Of a stretch of 64,000 bases of DNA, positions 52,072 through 60,547 are shown piece after piece. Each line of letters opens with the position of its first letter. Position 1 is the stretch's first letter. A model generated the notes under the pieces. The model saw nothing but the letters and a program-made list of their open reading frames with translations. It made no database searches and had not been told where the DNA came from. Source of the stretch: Ferrovibrio sp046297595 (GTDB taxonomy: Bacteria > Pseudomonadota > Alphaproteobacteria > Ferrovibrionales > Ferrovibrionaceae); the NCBI RefSeq assembly GCF_046297595.1, contig NZ_JBKBHT010000003.1, forward strand, positions 372,001 through 436,000. Reading direction: 5' to 3'. Made by a program: the position numbers and the translations under genes.

Positions 52072-52087
52072 ATTGCCGGGCGGCAAT
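52072..52087. promoter_or_regulatory. FlbD-like palindrome between fliK and the TPR-PRMT gene
   Basis: ATTGCCG-GG-CGGCAAT is a perfect 7-bp-arm inverted repeat about 76 bp upstream of the sigma-54 element, an enhancer-like distance. Its G-G-C-A-A core also occurs in the palindrome before fliF. The rest of the 226-bp gap is AT-rich near 52020-52040 and otherwise featureless. Confidence 0.5.
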
Positions 52088-52178
52088 TTCTGCCGGTGCG
52101 CGACTCGGCCTTGCATCGGCATGGCGCCCAGGTGCCGGCTGTCGCTTTGGGACCGGGCTGCGGCTATGGTCCGGCCCC

Positions 52179-53801
52179 ATGTCCGATCCGATTCAAACCG
52201 CTCTGCAGCATGTGAAGGCCGGCCGTCTGACCGAGGCTGCCGCGATCTACCAGGCCCTGTTGCGGGCCGAGCCGCAGCGGCCGGACGCCCTGCACCAGTA
52301 TGGCCTGCTGCTGTATCGCATCGGCCGGGTGGCCGAGGGGCTGACATTCCTGCAGCAGGCGCTGGCGCTGAAACCCGACGCCGATTGCTGGCTGCATGCC
52401 GCGCTGCTGCACCTGACCCTGGGCCAGACCGCCGAGGCCGAAACCGCCTATTGCCGCGCGCTGGACCTGCGGCCGGATTTCGCCGAGGCCCGCTTCAACC
52501 TAGCCAACCTGCTGAAGGATCAAGGCGACTACGCCGCCGCCCGGGCCGAATACCGCCTGCTGCTGGAACGGCAGCCGGATCATGTGCCGGGGCTGGTCAA
52601 CCTGGGGGTTGCCTGCGAACTCGGCGGCGACCTGGAGGCCGCGCTGGAGGCCTACCGCAAGGCTGCCAGCCTGCAACCCGACCTGATCGTGGCCCAGATG
52701 AATGCCGGTTTCGCGCTGCATAAGCTGCACCGGTTCCGCGAGGCCATAGACACCCTGCGCGCCGTGCTGAAACGCGACGATACGCTGGCGGCAGCACATA
52801 TGGTGATCGGGCAATGCGCGCGTGAACTGAACGAGCCCGCCATGGCCCTGGCCGCCTTCCGCCGAGCGGCCGAACTGGCGCCCGACGATCCGCAGATCAA
52901 AACCTTGCTCTCCGGCCTGCTCAGCGCACAGATCCCGGGCTGGCATTTTCCCATGCTGGCCGATACCGCGCGTAACGAAGCCTTTGCAGCAGCGCTGGAG
53001 AAAGCCGTATCGTCGGGCATGACCGTGCTGGACATCGGCACCGGGTCCGGCCTGCTGGCCATGCTGGCCGCGCGTGCCGGCGCCAAACAGGTGGCGGCCT
53101 GCGAGGCCCACGGCCTGATCGCCGAAACGGCACGGGAAATCGTTGCGAAGAACGGCTATGCCGACCGCATCAGCGTGATCGCCAAACGCTCCACCGAACT
53201 CGATCCCGCGCGCGACCTGCCGGCGCCCGCCGATCTGGTGGTGGCGGAAGTGCTGGATGCCGGCCTGACCGGCGAAGGCATGCTGCCCACCATCCGCGAC
53301 GCCCTGCGCCGACTGGCCAAACCAGGCGCCGTCGTGATTCCGGCAGCGGCGCAATTGGTGGCACAGGTGATCCGTCTACCGAACTTGCGTGCCGTGAACC
53401 CGCTGCGCGAAATCTGCGGTTTCGACCTCTCGCCTTTCGACCGGTTCCGCAACCAGTCGGCCCATGGCGTGGTGCGGCTGGATCACGAGCCGCACGAATC
53501 CTTAAGCGCCGTGCTGCCGGTCTGCCGCATCGATTTTGCCAACCCGCCCGACTGGGTGCAGCCGCAGCAGATGGCCTGGTCGGCGCCGATCCAGCGCGAC
53601 GGCGCGGCGCAGGCCCTGGTCTTCTGGTTCGAGCTTTGGCTGGACGGCGAGATCATGCTCTCAACCGGTCCCGATGGCGCCATGCGGCACTGGGGCCAGG
53701 CGATATGCTGGCTGCCGGAAGACCGTTTGGTGCGCGCCGGACAGGCCCTCGATTTCCGGGTGACGCTGGCCGACACCTATTTCGACTTCGCACCCGCTTG
53801 A
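52179..53801 (+). CDS. TPR-domain protein arginine methyltransferase-like protein
   Basis: A 540-residue fusion. Residues ~1-245 contain about seven tetratricopeptide repeats (e.g. DALHQYGLLLYRIGRVAEGL, ARFNLANLLKDQGDYAAA). Residues ~265-540 are a class I methyltransferase: VLDIGTGSGLLAMLAARAGA binds SAM, and VVAEVLDAGLTGEGMLP matches the two-glutamate loop of PRMT7/9-type arginine methyltransferases. A beta-barrel-like C-terminal region follows. The frame is open far to the left, but that part is antisense to fliK; the ATG at 52179 is the real start. It shares a control region with fliK. Confidence 0.82.
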   Translation: MSDPIQTALQHVKAGRLTEAAAIYQALLRAEPQRPDALHQYGLLLYRIGRVAEGLTFLQQALALKPDADCWLHAALLHLTLGQTAEAETAYCRALDLRPDFAEARFNLANLLKDQGDYAAARAEYRLLLERQPDHVPGLVNLGVACELGGDLEAALEAYRKAASLQPDLIVAQMNAGFALHKLHRFREAIDTLRAVLKRDDTLAAAHMVIGQCARELNEPAMALAAFRRAAELAPDDPQIKTLLSGLLSAQIPGWHFPMLADTARNEAFAAALEKAVSSGMTVLDIGTGSGLLAMLAARAGAKQVAACEAHGLIAETAREIVAKNGYADRISVIAKRSTELDPARDLPAPADLVVAEVLDAGLTGEGMLPTIRDALRRLAKPGAVVIPAAAQLVAQVIRLPNLRAVNPLREICGFDLSPFDRFRNQSAHGVVRLDHEPHESLSAVLPVCRIDFANPPDWVQPQQMAWSAPIQRDGAAQALVFWFELWLDGEIMLSTGPDGAMRHWGQAICWLPEDRLVRAGQALDFRVTLADTYFDFAPA

Positions 53802-53845
53802 TATAACGCAAGGCTTCATTAACGCGGCCGCACTAGGGTTGCAGC

Positions 53846-54415
53846 ATGGCCTTGCCACCGAAACAACCTTCCGGACCTGCCGCCGGTCGCCCGCCGGGCG
53901 GTACTGGCGCGCCCCCACGTCCGCTGGCGCCCAAGGGTGGACCAGCCGACGACGACGCGGCGGACGAAGAGAAGCTGGTTCCCACCGAACTGGATGATGC
54001 CAGCCACGCGGAATTCCGCATGCTTTACGACATCGCCGCCCAGAACGTGCTGTTCGCCAAGCGCCAGCAATGGCGCGTGGTGGAATATTTCACCCTGCTG
54101 GGCCTGGCGCTGGTGGCGATCGGCACGGCAATGCCCTTCGCGCCCGACGTGGCGCGTTTCGTGGCCGGCTTCCTGGTCTTCGTCGGCGCCGTCAGCGTGG
54201 CCGTGATCGTGATGCTGCAATCCTGGCAGGGCAACGAACATGCCAAGATGTCCTACCTGGTCGGCGATTTCTCGAATCTGGCGCGCAGTGCCCTGCGCCG
54301 CAAACCGAAACTCAGCAGCGACGTCCACCGCTACTTCATCCTGCTGGTGATGCTGCTCTATATCGTCGTGCTGGATGTGGTGATCTTCCGCCTGCTCGCC
54401 GATATCGGCCGCTGA
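53846..54415 (+). CDS. membrane protein of unknown function
   Basis: A 189-residue protein. A Pro/Gly/Ala-rich cytosolic leader (residues 1-40) is followed by a conserved-looking segment HAEFRMLYDIAAQNVLFAKRQQW and two close membrane segments (FTLLGLALVAIGTAMPF, VAGFLVFVGAVSVAVIVML). After WQGNEHAKMSYLVGDFSNLARSA a third membrane segment (FILLVMLLYIVVLDVVIF) ends the protein. I do not recognise the family. Confidence 0.65.
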   Translation: MALPPKQPSGPAAGRPPGGTGAPPRPLAPKGGPADDDAADEEKLVPTELDDASHAEFRMLYDIAAQNVLFAKRQQWRVVEYFTLLGLALVAIGTAMPFAPDVARFVAGFLVFVGAVSVAVIVMLQSWQGNEHAKMSYLVGDFSNLARSALRRKPKLSSDVHRYFILLVMLLYIVVLDVVIFRLLADIGR

Positions 54416-54428
54416 CAGCCGTCCTCGT

Positions 54429-55211
54429 TCACGCGAACCTGTAACTGTCCATCGCCAGCGCGCCCAGCGTGAAACTGGCATGCAGGCGTTCGGCCGACGC
54501 ATCGGGCGTGGCCGCGCCGAGCGCGACATAGAGCGGCAGCAGATGCTCGTCGCTGGGATGGTTCACCGCCGCATGGGGTGCCTGGCGCCGGTAATCCAGC
54601 AGGGCGGCATCGTCGCGCGCAGTCAGCTTCTTCGCCATCCAGTCGGCGAAAGCCTGCGCCCAGGGTGAGATTTCACCACGATCGGCGCGATCCAGCAGGC
54701 GCAGGTTATGCGTCAGCGACCCAGTCGCGAAGATCAGCACGCCTTCGTCGCGCAACGGCGCCAGCGCGCGACCCAGTGCGTAGTGATAGGCCGGATCGCG
54801 ATGCGACTGGATCGAAAGCTGCAGCACCGGAATCCCGGCATCGGGATAAATCAGTTTCAGCGGCGACCAGGCGCCGTGATCGAGGCCGCGTTCGGGATCG
54901 AGCCTTCCCGGGATGCCGGCCGCGTCCAGCAACGTCTTGATCCGCGCCGCCACCGCGGGCGCGCCGGGCGCGGGATACAGCTGGCGATACAACGCCGGCG
55001 GGAAACCGTAGAAATCGTGGATGGTGTCGGGCTGCGGCGTGGCGCCGATTTCCGGCGTCTCGGTTTCCCAATGGGCCGAGACGGCAAGAATGGCCTTCGG
55101 CTGCGGCCAGTGCCGCGCGGCTTCGCGCAGGAACTGATGCGCCGGCCGGTCGGGCTCCAGCGTCAGCATGGGCGAACCATGACTGACGAATACGGTCGGC
55201 AGGCGGGTCAT
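54429..55211 (-). CDS. DODA-type extradiol dioxygenase family protein (YgiD-like)
   Basis: A 260-residue protein of the class III extradiol dioxygenase fold. The metal-binding residues are in VFVSHGSPML (His), AVSAHWET (His), HDFYGFP and DHGAWSPL, followed by VLQLSIQS and GSLTHNLR. It is closest to YgiD / 4,5-DOPA dioxygenases, which open catechol-type rings using a single divalent metal, iron or zinc. The substrate in this organism is unknown. Confidence 0.92.
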   Translation of the reverse strand: MTRLPTVFVSHGSPMLTLEPDRPAHQFLREAARHWPQPKAILAVSAHWETETPEIGATPQPDTIHDFYGFPPALYRQLYPAPGAPAVAARIKTLLDAAGIPGRLDPERGLDHGAWSPLKLIYPDAGIPVLQLSIQSHRDPAYHYALGRALAPLRDEGVLIFATGSLTHNLRLLDRADRGEISPWAQAFADWMAKKLTARDDAALLDYRRQAPHAAVNHPSDEHLLPLYVALGAATPDASAERLHASFTLGALAMDSYRFA

Positions 55212-55290
55212 CGGAATGCTCCTTCGGCGCGGCGCATCGCAGGCCGCGCCGGAACATCACCTATGACGCATGCGGCAGAGCCGCAAGACG

Positions 55291-55503
55291 TTACTTCGCG
55301 GTCACCAGCGAAGCGCCCTGAACCCGCGCGGAACCGGCCGCGCCGGCCGGGCGGAACAGGCTGAAGATGCCGCCGATAAAAGCCTGCATGGCCTCGGCCC
55401 GCAGGCTCTGCGCCCGGGCTGTATGGAATGCCATTTCTTCGGCCGAGATATGGCGGGCCGGAATGGCCTGCTGGGTCGTCTGGGTGGTCAGCTGGGTCGT
55501 CAT
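55291..55503 (-). CDS. small protein of unknown function
   Basis: A 70-residue protein. A Thr/Gln-rich start (MTTQLTTQTTQQAIPARH) is followed by one amphipathic helix (AEEMAFHTARAQSLRAEAMQAFIGGIFSLF). The ATG at 55503 is preceded by GAGGAAGG. The R-A-x-x-L-R-A-E-A-x-x pattern recalls short alphaproteobacterial proteins linked to phasin-like or stress roles, but I cannot assign a family. An upstream extension to 55563 is possible. Confidence 0.5.
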   Translation of the reverse strand: MTTQLTTQTTQQAIPARHISAEEMAFHTARAQSLRAEAMQAFIGGIFSLFRPAGAAGSARVQGASLVTAK

Positions 55504-55616
55504 GGGGAGGCCTTCCTCTGCTGGGGGGCTGGAAAGGAGGATAGGACTCCCGGGCCTGTTCATTAATACGGATTTATGGCAGTAATTATTGATTGAAATT
55601 CATAAATGAGCAGGCC

Positions 55617-56609
55617 ATGAATCGCTACGGCGAAATGGAAGCCTTCGTGCAGGTGGTGGAATCCGGCGGGTTCACCGAAGCGGCCAGGAAGCTGCGTCTT
55701 AGCCCGTCGGCCGTCAGCAAGCTGATCTCGCGCATGGAGGACCGGTTGGGCGCGCGCCTGCTGCACCGGACCACCCGGCGCGTCAGCCTGACGGCGGAAG
55801 GCCGCGCCTATTTCGAACAGCTGCGCGGCATCCTGACCGAGATCGATGCGGTGGAGGCCAGCATCGGCGGCGCCGAGGCGGAACCGCGCGGCCTGCTGCG
55901 CGTGAATGTGGCGCATGGCTTCGGCATGAGCCAGATCGTGCCGCTGGTGCCGGATTTCATCGCCCGTCATCCGCAGGTGCAGGTGCAGATCACCTTCGAC
56001 GACCATATCGTGGACCTGGTCGCCGCCGGCGAGGATGTCGGCATCCGCCTCGGCGTGCCGGGCGACGAATCTCTGATCGCACGCAAACTAGGTGATTACC
56101 GCCGCATGATCTGCGGGGCGACCGGTTATTTCGAACGCCACGGCGTGCCGCAGACGCCGGCCGACCTCGCCCATCACCGCGCCGTGCTCAGCACCAACGT
56201 GGCCCTGCTGAACCAATGGCCGATGCGCTTTCCCGACGGCCATGTGGAACGCGTGGCGATGCAGGGCGTGGTCGCGTCGAATTCCGGCGATGCGCTTTAC
56301 CGCCTGCTGCTGGACGGCATGGGCCTTGGCTTCAGCGCCGATTTCCTCTGCCACAAGGACGTGGCGGCCGGCCGCCTGCGCACGGTGCTGGACGATTGCC
56401 TGGTGGATTCATCCTGGCCGATCTATGCCGTTTATCCGGCCCGCAAGCATCTGGCTGCGAAGGTGCGCGCCTTCGTCGATTTCCTGGTCGACCGCTTCTC
56501 GCCGCAGCCGCCCTGGATGATGGCCCAGCCTGCCGTCGATCAGGCGGCGGCGCGCAGCAGGGCCGCGATGTCGTCGGGCGTCTTGTCGAAGGCGCAGACG
56601 AAACGGTAG
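55617..56609 (+). CDS. LysR family transcriptional regulator
   Basis: About 330 residues. The winged helix-turn-helix is MEAFVQVVESGGFTEAARKLRLSPSAVSKLISRMEDRLGARLL in outline, the classic LysR N-terminus, followed by the type 2 periplasmic-binding-like effector domain. The final ~40 residues (from WMMAQPAVDQ) extend into the opposite-strand threonine aldolase gene by 70 bp, unusual for this family. The start is the ATG at 55617; a TTG at 55593 is less likely. The regulated genes are not evident. Confidence 0.88.
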   Translation: MNRYGEMEAFVQVVESGGFTEAARKLRLSPSAVSKLISRMEDRLGARLLHRTTRRVSLTAEGRAYFEQLRGILTEIDAVEASIGGAEAEPRGLLRVNVAHGFGMSQIVPLVPDFIARHPQVQVQITFDDHIVDLVAAGEDVGIRLGVPGDESLIARKLGDYRRMICGATGYFERHGVPQTPADLAHHRAVLSTNVALLNQWPMRFPDGHVERVAMQGVVASNSGDALYRLLLDGMGLGFSADFLCHKDVAAGRLRTVLDDCLVDSSWPIYAVYPARKHLAAKVRAFVDFLVDRFSPQPPWMMAQPAVDQAAARSRAAMSSGVLSKAQTKR

Positions 56610-57577
56610 ACGCCGTCTTCCGGGTGCCAGCTCCAGATGTGAAACTGCGCGCCCCTGCTGCGCATCGCCTCGACCTTATTCTCCGGCAGACGGACGAAAA
56701 CCTCGTTGGCCTGCACCGGCCAGACCACCTCCGCGCCCATGCGCCCGAACCCATCGGCCAGTTCGCGCGCCCGCGCATTGGCCTGGCGGGCCAGCTTCAG
56801 CCACAGGTCATCCTGCAGCATGGCCAGCAGCTGCACCGACAGGAAGCGCGACTTGGAAAACAGATGGCCGCCGCGCTTGCGGCGATAGAGGAAGCTTTCG
56901 GCCAGGTCGGGCTTGAAGAACACCACGGCTTCCGCCGCCATGGCGCCGTTCTTGGTGGCGCCGAAGCTCAATACCTCGACGCCGGCGCGCCAGGTCAGAT
57001 CCGCCGCCGAGCAGTTCAGTCCGGCCACGGCATTGGCGAAACGCGCGCCATCCATATGCAGCCGCAGGCCATGGTCGCGGCACAGATGGGCGATGGCGGC
57101 CACTTCGTCGGGTGAATAGACCGTGCCGGATTCGGTGGCCTGGGTCAGGCTGACGGCGGCCGGCTGCGGATGATGCTGCACGCCGCTCCAGCCCTGGGCC
57201 AGCGCCCGCTCCAGCGTCGCGCCCGTAATCTTGCCCTGCTCGCCCGGCAGGCCGACCAGCTTGGCGCCGCCGGTATAGAATTCCGGCGCGTTGCATTCAT
57301 CCACCATGATGTGACTGTCCTGGTGACAGTAGACCGCGCCATACGGCGGCGCGATGCAGGCCAGCGACAATACATTTGCGGCCGTGCCGGTGCTGACCGG
57401 GAAGACGCGGCATTCGGTGTCGAACACGCGCGAGAAGGCGGCATCCAGTTCGCTGCTGTGGATGTCCGCGCCATAAGCGCTGGCATCGCCGCGATTGGCC
57501 TCGTTGAGCGCAGCCATGATTTCCGGCGCGGCGCCGGCCACGTTGTCGCTTCTGAAATCCAGGCTGGCAGCGGCCAT
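56540..57577 (-). CDS. ltaE: low-specificity L-threonine aldolase
   Basis: A 345-residue fold-type I PLP enzyme. It opens FRSDNVAGAAPEIM (typical of beta-eliminating lyases), has FPVSTGTAANVLSL, HMDGARFANAV, and the PLP lysine in SFGATKNGAMAAEAVVFF. It cleaves threonine or allo-threonine to glycine and acetaldehyde. AAGGAT precedes the ATG at 57577. Its 3' end overlaps the tail of the convergent LysR gene by 70 bp. Confidence 0.9.
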   Translation of the reverse strand: MAAASLDFRSDNVAGAAPEIMAALNEANRGDASAYGADIHSSELDAAFSRVFDTECRVFPVSTGTAANVLSLACIAPPYGAVYCHQDSHIMVDECNAPEFYTGGAKLVGLPGEQGKITGATLERALAQGWSGVQHHPQPAAVSLTQATESGTVYSPDEVAAIAHLCRDHGLRLHMDGARFANAVAGLNCSAADLTWRAGVEVLSFGATKNGAMAAEAVVFFKPDLAESFLYRRKRGGHLFSKSRFLSVQLLAMLQDDLWLKLARQANARARELADGFGRMGAEVVWPVQANEVFVRLPENKVEAMRSRGAQFHIWSWHPEDGVYRFVCAFDKTPDDIAALLRAAA

Positions 57578-57589
57578 GGGCAATCCTTT

Positions 57590-58021
57590 TTATGATTCGG
57601 TCTGGAGGGGAAAGGGATCGAAACCGGAGGCATCGGCACGCGGACGGAAGGCGCGCGGCGGCGCGGCACCGGCGGCATCCACCGTGCTGATCAGCCACAG
57701 CATGGCCGGATCGAAGATCATCGCGGCATCCTGCGCCGAGGGTTCGTCACGACCATTGGGATGGCTGTGCCAGTGGCCAAGGATTTTCTGCGGCCCATCG
57801 GCTTCGCGCAGGCGCCGCAGTTCGGCCACATGTACCGCGGGATCAAGCTCGAATTCCCGCTCGGGCGAGACTGCGAGATTGGCGGCCGGCACGATACGCT
57901 CGACGATCAGCACCGCGCCATCTTCGCGACCGACCAGCAAGGCGCAGGCCTCGTGCGGAAAGGCAGCCGTCGCCAGCGCGGCAAGCTCGGCCTGTTGCGC
58001 AGAGGTCAGCCGCAGCGGCAT
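57590..58021 (-). CDS. JAMM/MPN family metallopeptidase
   Basis: A 143-residue protein with a complete JAMM motif: Glu in FPHEACALLVG, then HWHSHPNGRDEPSAQDAAM, which supplies H-x-H-x7-S-x2-D. Single-domain bacterial members often act in sulfur-carrier processing or cysteine biosynthesis; the function here is not specified by context. The ATG shares one base with the stop of the preceding gene (TGATG), so translation is probably coupled. Confidence 0.85.
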   Translation of the reverse strand: MPLRLTSAQQAELAALATAAFPHEACALLVGREDGAVLIVERIVPAANLAVSPEREFELDPAVHVAELRRLREADGPQKILGHWHSHPNGRDEPSAQDAAMIFDPAMLWLISTVDAAGAAPPRAFRPRADASGFDPFPLQTES

Positions 58022-58365
58022 CACTTCTCGACTTGCACGGTCACGCTGCCCAGCGGTTTCAGCGTTTCGCCATCCAATGCGTAGAGTCGTTCGGTGCCGT
58101 CCATCAGCCGCACGCGCAGCACGATGCGGTTGCCGGTGGCCAGCACATCGGCCACGCGGCTGTTCTTCGGCAGGGTGACGATCAGCTCCTCGACACTGAC
58201 GGGACGCGGCGAGGATGGCGCCATGGATGCCGTGCGTTTCGGACCGCCGGTCATGATCAGCACCAGCAGCAGCACGGCAAGGCCGACGAAGATGATGCCC
58301 AGACCGATGACGACGGCTTTCAGCCACCGTATCCTTATCGCCTCTTCCGCCGTCCTGTCCGTCAT
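58021..58365 (-). CDS. DUF6476-like single-pass membrane protein
   Basis: A 114-residue protein. A cytosolic start (TDRTAEEAIRIRWLKAVV) leads to one membrane segment (VIGLGIIFVGLAVLLLVLIM). A periplasmic beta domain follows (VADVLATGNRIVLRVRLMDGTERLYALDG, in outline) and ends VTVQVEK. This order matches the small alphaproteobacterial DUF6476 family as I recall it; no function is known. It precedes the JAMM gene with a one-base overlap. The ATG at 58365 removes 18 unlikely upstream residues. Confidence 0.72.
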   Translation of the reverse strand: MTDRTAEEAIRIRWLKAVVIGLGIIFVGLAVLLLVLIMTGGPKRTASMAPSSPRPVSVEELIVTLPKNSRVADVLATGNRIVLRVRLMDGTERLYALDGETLKPLGSVTVQVEK

Positions 58366-58385
58366 TCCGTCCGGTCCTGAAATCC

Positions 58386-59405
58386 ATGCCAGAGTCAGCC
58401 AGCCCGCAGATCCTGCCACCGGTGCCGCCCGAGGCCGCCGGCGAACGGCTGGACCGTTACCTGGCCACGGTTCTGGCCGGCGGCGCGGAGGATTTTTCCC
58501 GCTCGCGCCTGAAAAACCTGATCCTCGACGGCCATGTCCGCGAGGGCGGCGTGACGATAACCGACCCCTCGCGCAAGATCAAACTGGGCGAGGTTTATGC
58601 CGTGACGCAGCCGGCCGCGGTAGCCGCCGAACCGCAGGCCCAGGATATCCCGCTCACCATCGTCTATGAGGACGATCAGCTGATCGTGGTGGACAAGCCG
58701 GCCGGCCTGGTGGTGCATCCCGCACCCGGCAATCCCGAACGCACGCTGGTGAACGCCCTGCTGCATCATTGCGGCGACAGCCTGTCGGGCATCGGCGGGG
58801 TGAAGCGGCCGGGCATCGTGCACCGCATCGACAAGGATACGTCGGGCCTGGTGGTGGCGGCAAAGACCGACCGCGCCCATCACGCGCTGGCGGCTTTGTT
58901 CGCCGAACACGACATCGAGCGCAGCTACGACGCGCTGGTCTGGGGCCATCCCAATCCCCTGCAGGGCACCATCGAAGGCGCCATCGGCCGCGACCCGAAG
59001 GACCGCAAGCGCATGGCCATCGTCACGCGCGGCGGTAAACCGGCCGTGACGCATTACGCCACCACGAAACTGCTGTTCGACGGCAAGGGCCAGCCGGTCT
59101 GCGCCCTGGTGCGCTGCACGCTGGAAACCGGCCGCACGCACCAGATCCGCGTGCACATGACGGCCAAGGGCAATGCCCTGATCGGCGATCCGGTTTATGG
59201 CCGCACCCGCAGCCTGCAGCGATTCCAACTCGGCGAGCCGGCCCGTGCGGCGCTGGCCGGTTTCAGGCGCCAGGCCCTGCATGCCGCCACGCTCGGGTTT
59301 CGCCACCCGGTCAGCGGCAAGGCCCTGCGGTTTGAGAGCCCGCTGCCGGAGGATTTCGCCGCCCTGCTGAAGGCCCTGTCCAGCCAGCGCAACACGCCGC
59401 GATAG
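58386..59405 (+). CDS. rluD: 23S rRNA pseudouridine synthase RluD family
   Basis: A 339-residue RluA-family enzyme: an S4 RNA-binding domain (residues ~15-75, ERLDRYLATVL and SRLKNLILDGHV), then the catalytic domain with VVDKPAGLVVHPAPGN, the catalytic Asp in HRIDKDTSGLVV and the GRTHQIRVHM motif. It would isomerise uridines of helix 69 in 23S rRNA if orthologous to RluD. rluD followed by rpoH is a common order in alphaproteobacteria. Confidence 0.93.
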   Translation: MPESASPQILPPVPPEAAGERLDRYLATVLAGGAEDFSRSRLKNLILDGHVREGGVTITDPSRKIKLGEVYAVTQPAAVAAEPQAQDIPLTIVYEDDQLIVVDKPAGLVVHPAPGNPERTLVNALLHHCGDSLSGIGGVKRPGIVHRIDKDTSGLVVAAKTDRAHHALAALFAEHDIERSYDALVWGHPNPLQGTIEGAIGRDPKDRKRMAIVTRGGKPAVTHYATTKLLFDGKGQPVCALVRCTLETGRTHQIRVHMTAKGNALIGDPVYGRTRSLQRFQLGEPARAALAGFRRQALHAATLGFRHPVSGKALRFESPLPEDFAALLKALSSQRNTPR

Positions 59406-59422
59406 GGCGATCATTCGTAAGC

Positions 59423-59437
59423 CCATGAATTTCATGG
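59423..59437. promoter_or_regulatory. 15-bp palindrome upstream of rpoH
   Basis: CCATGAA-T-TTCATGG is a perfect palindrome 18 bp after rluD and 169 bp before the rpoH start. No T-tract follows, so an operator is more likely than a terminator. The remainder of the gap shows no further element. Confidence 0.35.
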
Positions 59438-59605
59438 AGTAATCAGACCTTCGATGTGACGGCCGGCACAAACCCGCCGCCGGCGCCGCACTTCCGCCGC
59501 AATCCGCCGTTTCCCTCATTGCAAATGAAAGACAGGGCACCCATTTCTGATACCGAACCGGGCCAGAGTCGCAGACCAGCCCCGGACGGGGGAGTTTCCA
59601 GACCG

Positions 59606-60532
59606 ATGAGTACCGCAGCCAGCCTACCCGTATTGTCCTCGGCCGAGGGCGGCCTTGCCCGCTACCTGGCCGAAATCCGCCGCTTCCCCATGCTGGAGCC
59701 GCAGGAGGAATTCATGCTGGCCAAGGCCTGGCGCGACCGCGGCGACGTGGAGGCCGCGCACAAGCTGGTGACTAGCCACCTGCGCCTGGTGGCCAAGATC
59801 GCCATGGGCTATCGCGGTTATGGCCTGCCGGTGGGCGAACTGATCGCCGAAGGCAATGTCGGCATGATGCAGGCGGTGAAGCGCTTCGACCCCGACAAGG
59901 GCTTCCGCCTCTCGACCTATGCCATGTGGTGGATCCGCGCCTCGATCCAGGAATACATCCTGCGCTCGTGGTCGCTGGTGAAGATCGGCACCACCGCCGC
60001 ACAGAAGAAGCTGTTCTTCAACCTGCGCCGCCTGCGCGGCCAGATGAAGGCGATCGAAGGCGGTCAGCTCAGCCCCGAGCAGGTCGAGAAGATCGCCACG
60101 CAGCTGAATGTGCCGCAGGATGAAGTGATCACCATGGACCGCCGCCTGGCGGCGCCCGATCATTCGCTGAACGCGCCGCTGCGCGGCGACGAGGAAGGCA
60201 GCAGCGAGTGGCAGGACTGGCTGGTGGACGAGACGCCGAACCAGGAAGCCCGCCTGGCCGAAGGCGATGAATACGACAGCCGCAAGGCCCTGCTGGCCGC
60301 GGCGATGAAGGATCTGAATGAGCGCGAGCGCGACATCCTGGTGCAGCGTCGCCTGACCGAGGAACCCACCACGCTGGAAGACCTTTCGGCACGCTATGGC
60401 ATCAGCCGCGAACGCGTGCGCCAGATCGAGGTGCGGGCCTTCGAGAAGCTGCAGAAGGCGGTCCGCGCGGCGGCAGCCGAACAGGGCATGAATGGCAGCG
60501 CGATCAGTCCGGGCTTTTCCGCCCCGGCCTGA
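59606..60532 (+). CDS. rpoH: RNA polymerase heat-shock sigma factor RpoH (sigma-32)
   Basis: A 308-residue sigma factor. Region 2 contains SHLRLVAKIAMGYRGYGLPVGELIAEGNVGMMQAVKRFDP and RLSTYAMWWIRASIQEYILRSWSLVKIGTT, both in outline. The RpoH-specific box region QKKLFFNLRRLRGQ follows, and region 4 is LEDLSARYGISRERVRQIEVRAFEKL in outline. It directs transcription of chaperone and protease genes after heat stress; hspQ at 1.9 kb is a plausible target. The ATG at 59606 is chosen because it gives the normal length; the frame is open to 59456. Confidence 0.95.
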   Translation: MSTAASLPVLSSAEGGLARYLAEIRRFPMLEPQEEFMLAKAWRDRGDVEAAHKLVTSHLRLVAKIAMGYRGYGLPVGELIAEGNVGMMQAVKRFDPDKGFRLSTYAMWWIRASIQEYILRSWSLVKIGTTAAQKKLFFNLRRLRGQMKAIEGGQLSPEQVEKIATQLNVPQDEVITMDRRLAAPDHSLNAPLRGDEEGSSEWQDWLVDETPNQEARLAEGDEYDSRKALLAAAMKDLNERERDILVQRRLTEEPTTLEDLSARYGISRERVRQIEVRAFEKLQKAVRAAAAEQGMNGSAISPGFSAPA

Positions 60533-60547
60533 GCCGCCAGTCCGTCC

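Noticed and set aside
50348..52178. Long plus-strand frames opposite fliK, one continuous with the TPR-PRMT gene
   Set aside because: The antisense part is Gly/Arg/Cys/Ser-rich low-complexity mirror of the FliK Ala/Pro repeats. The methyltransferase has its own ATG at 52179.
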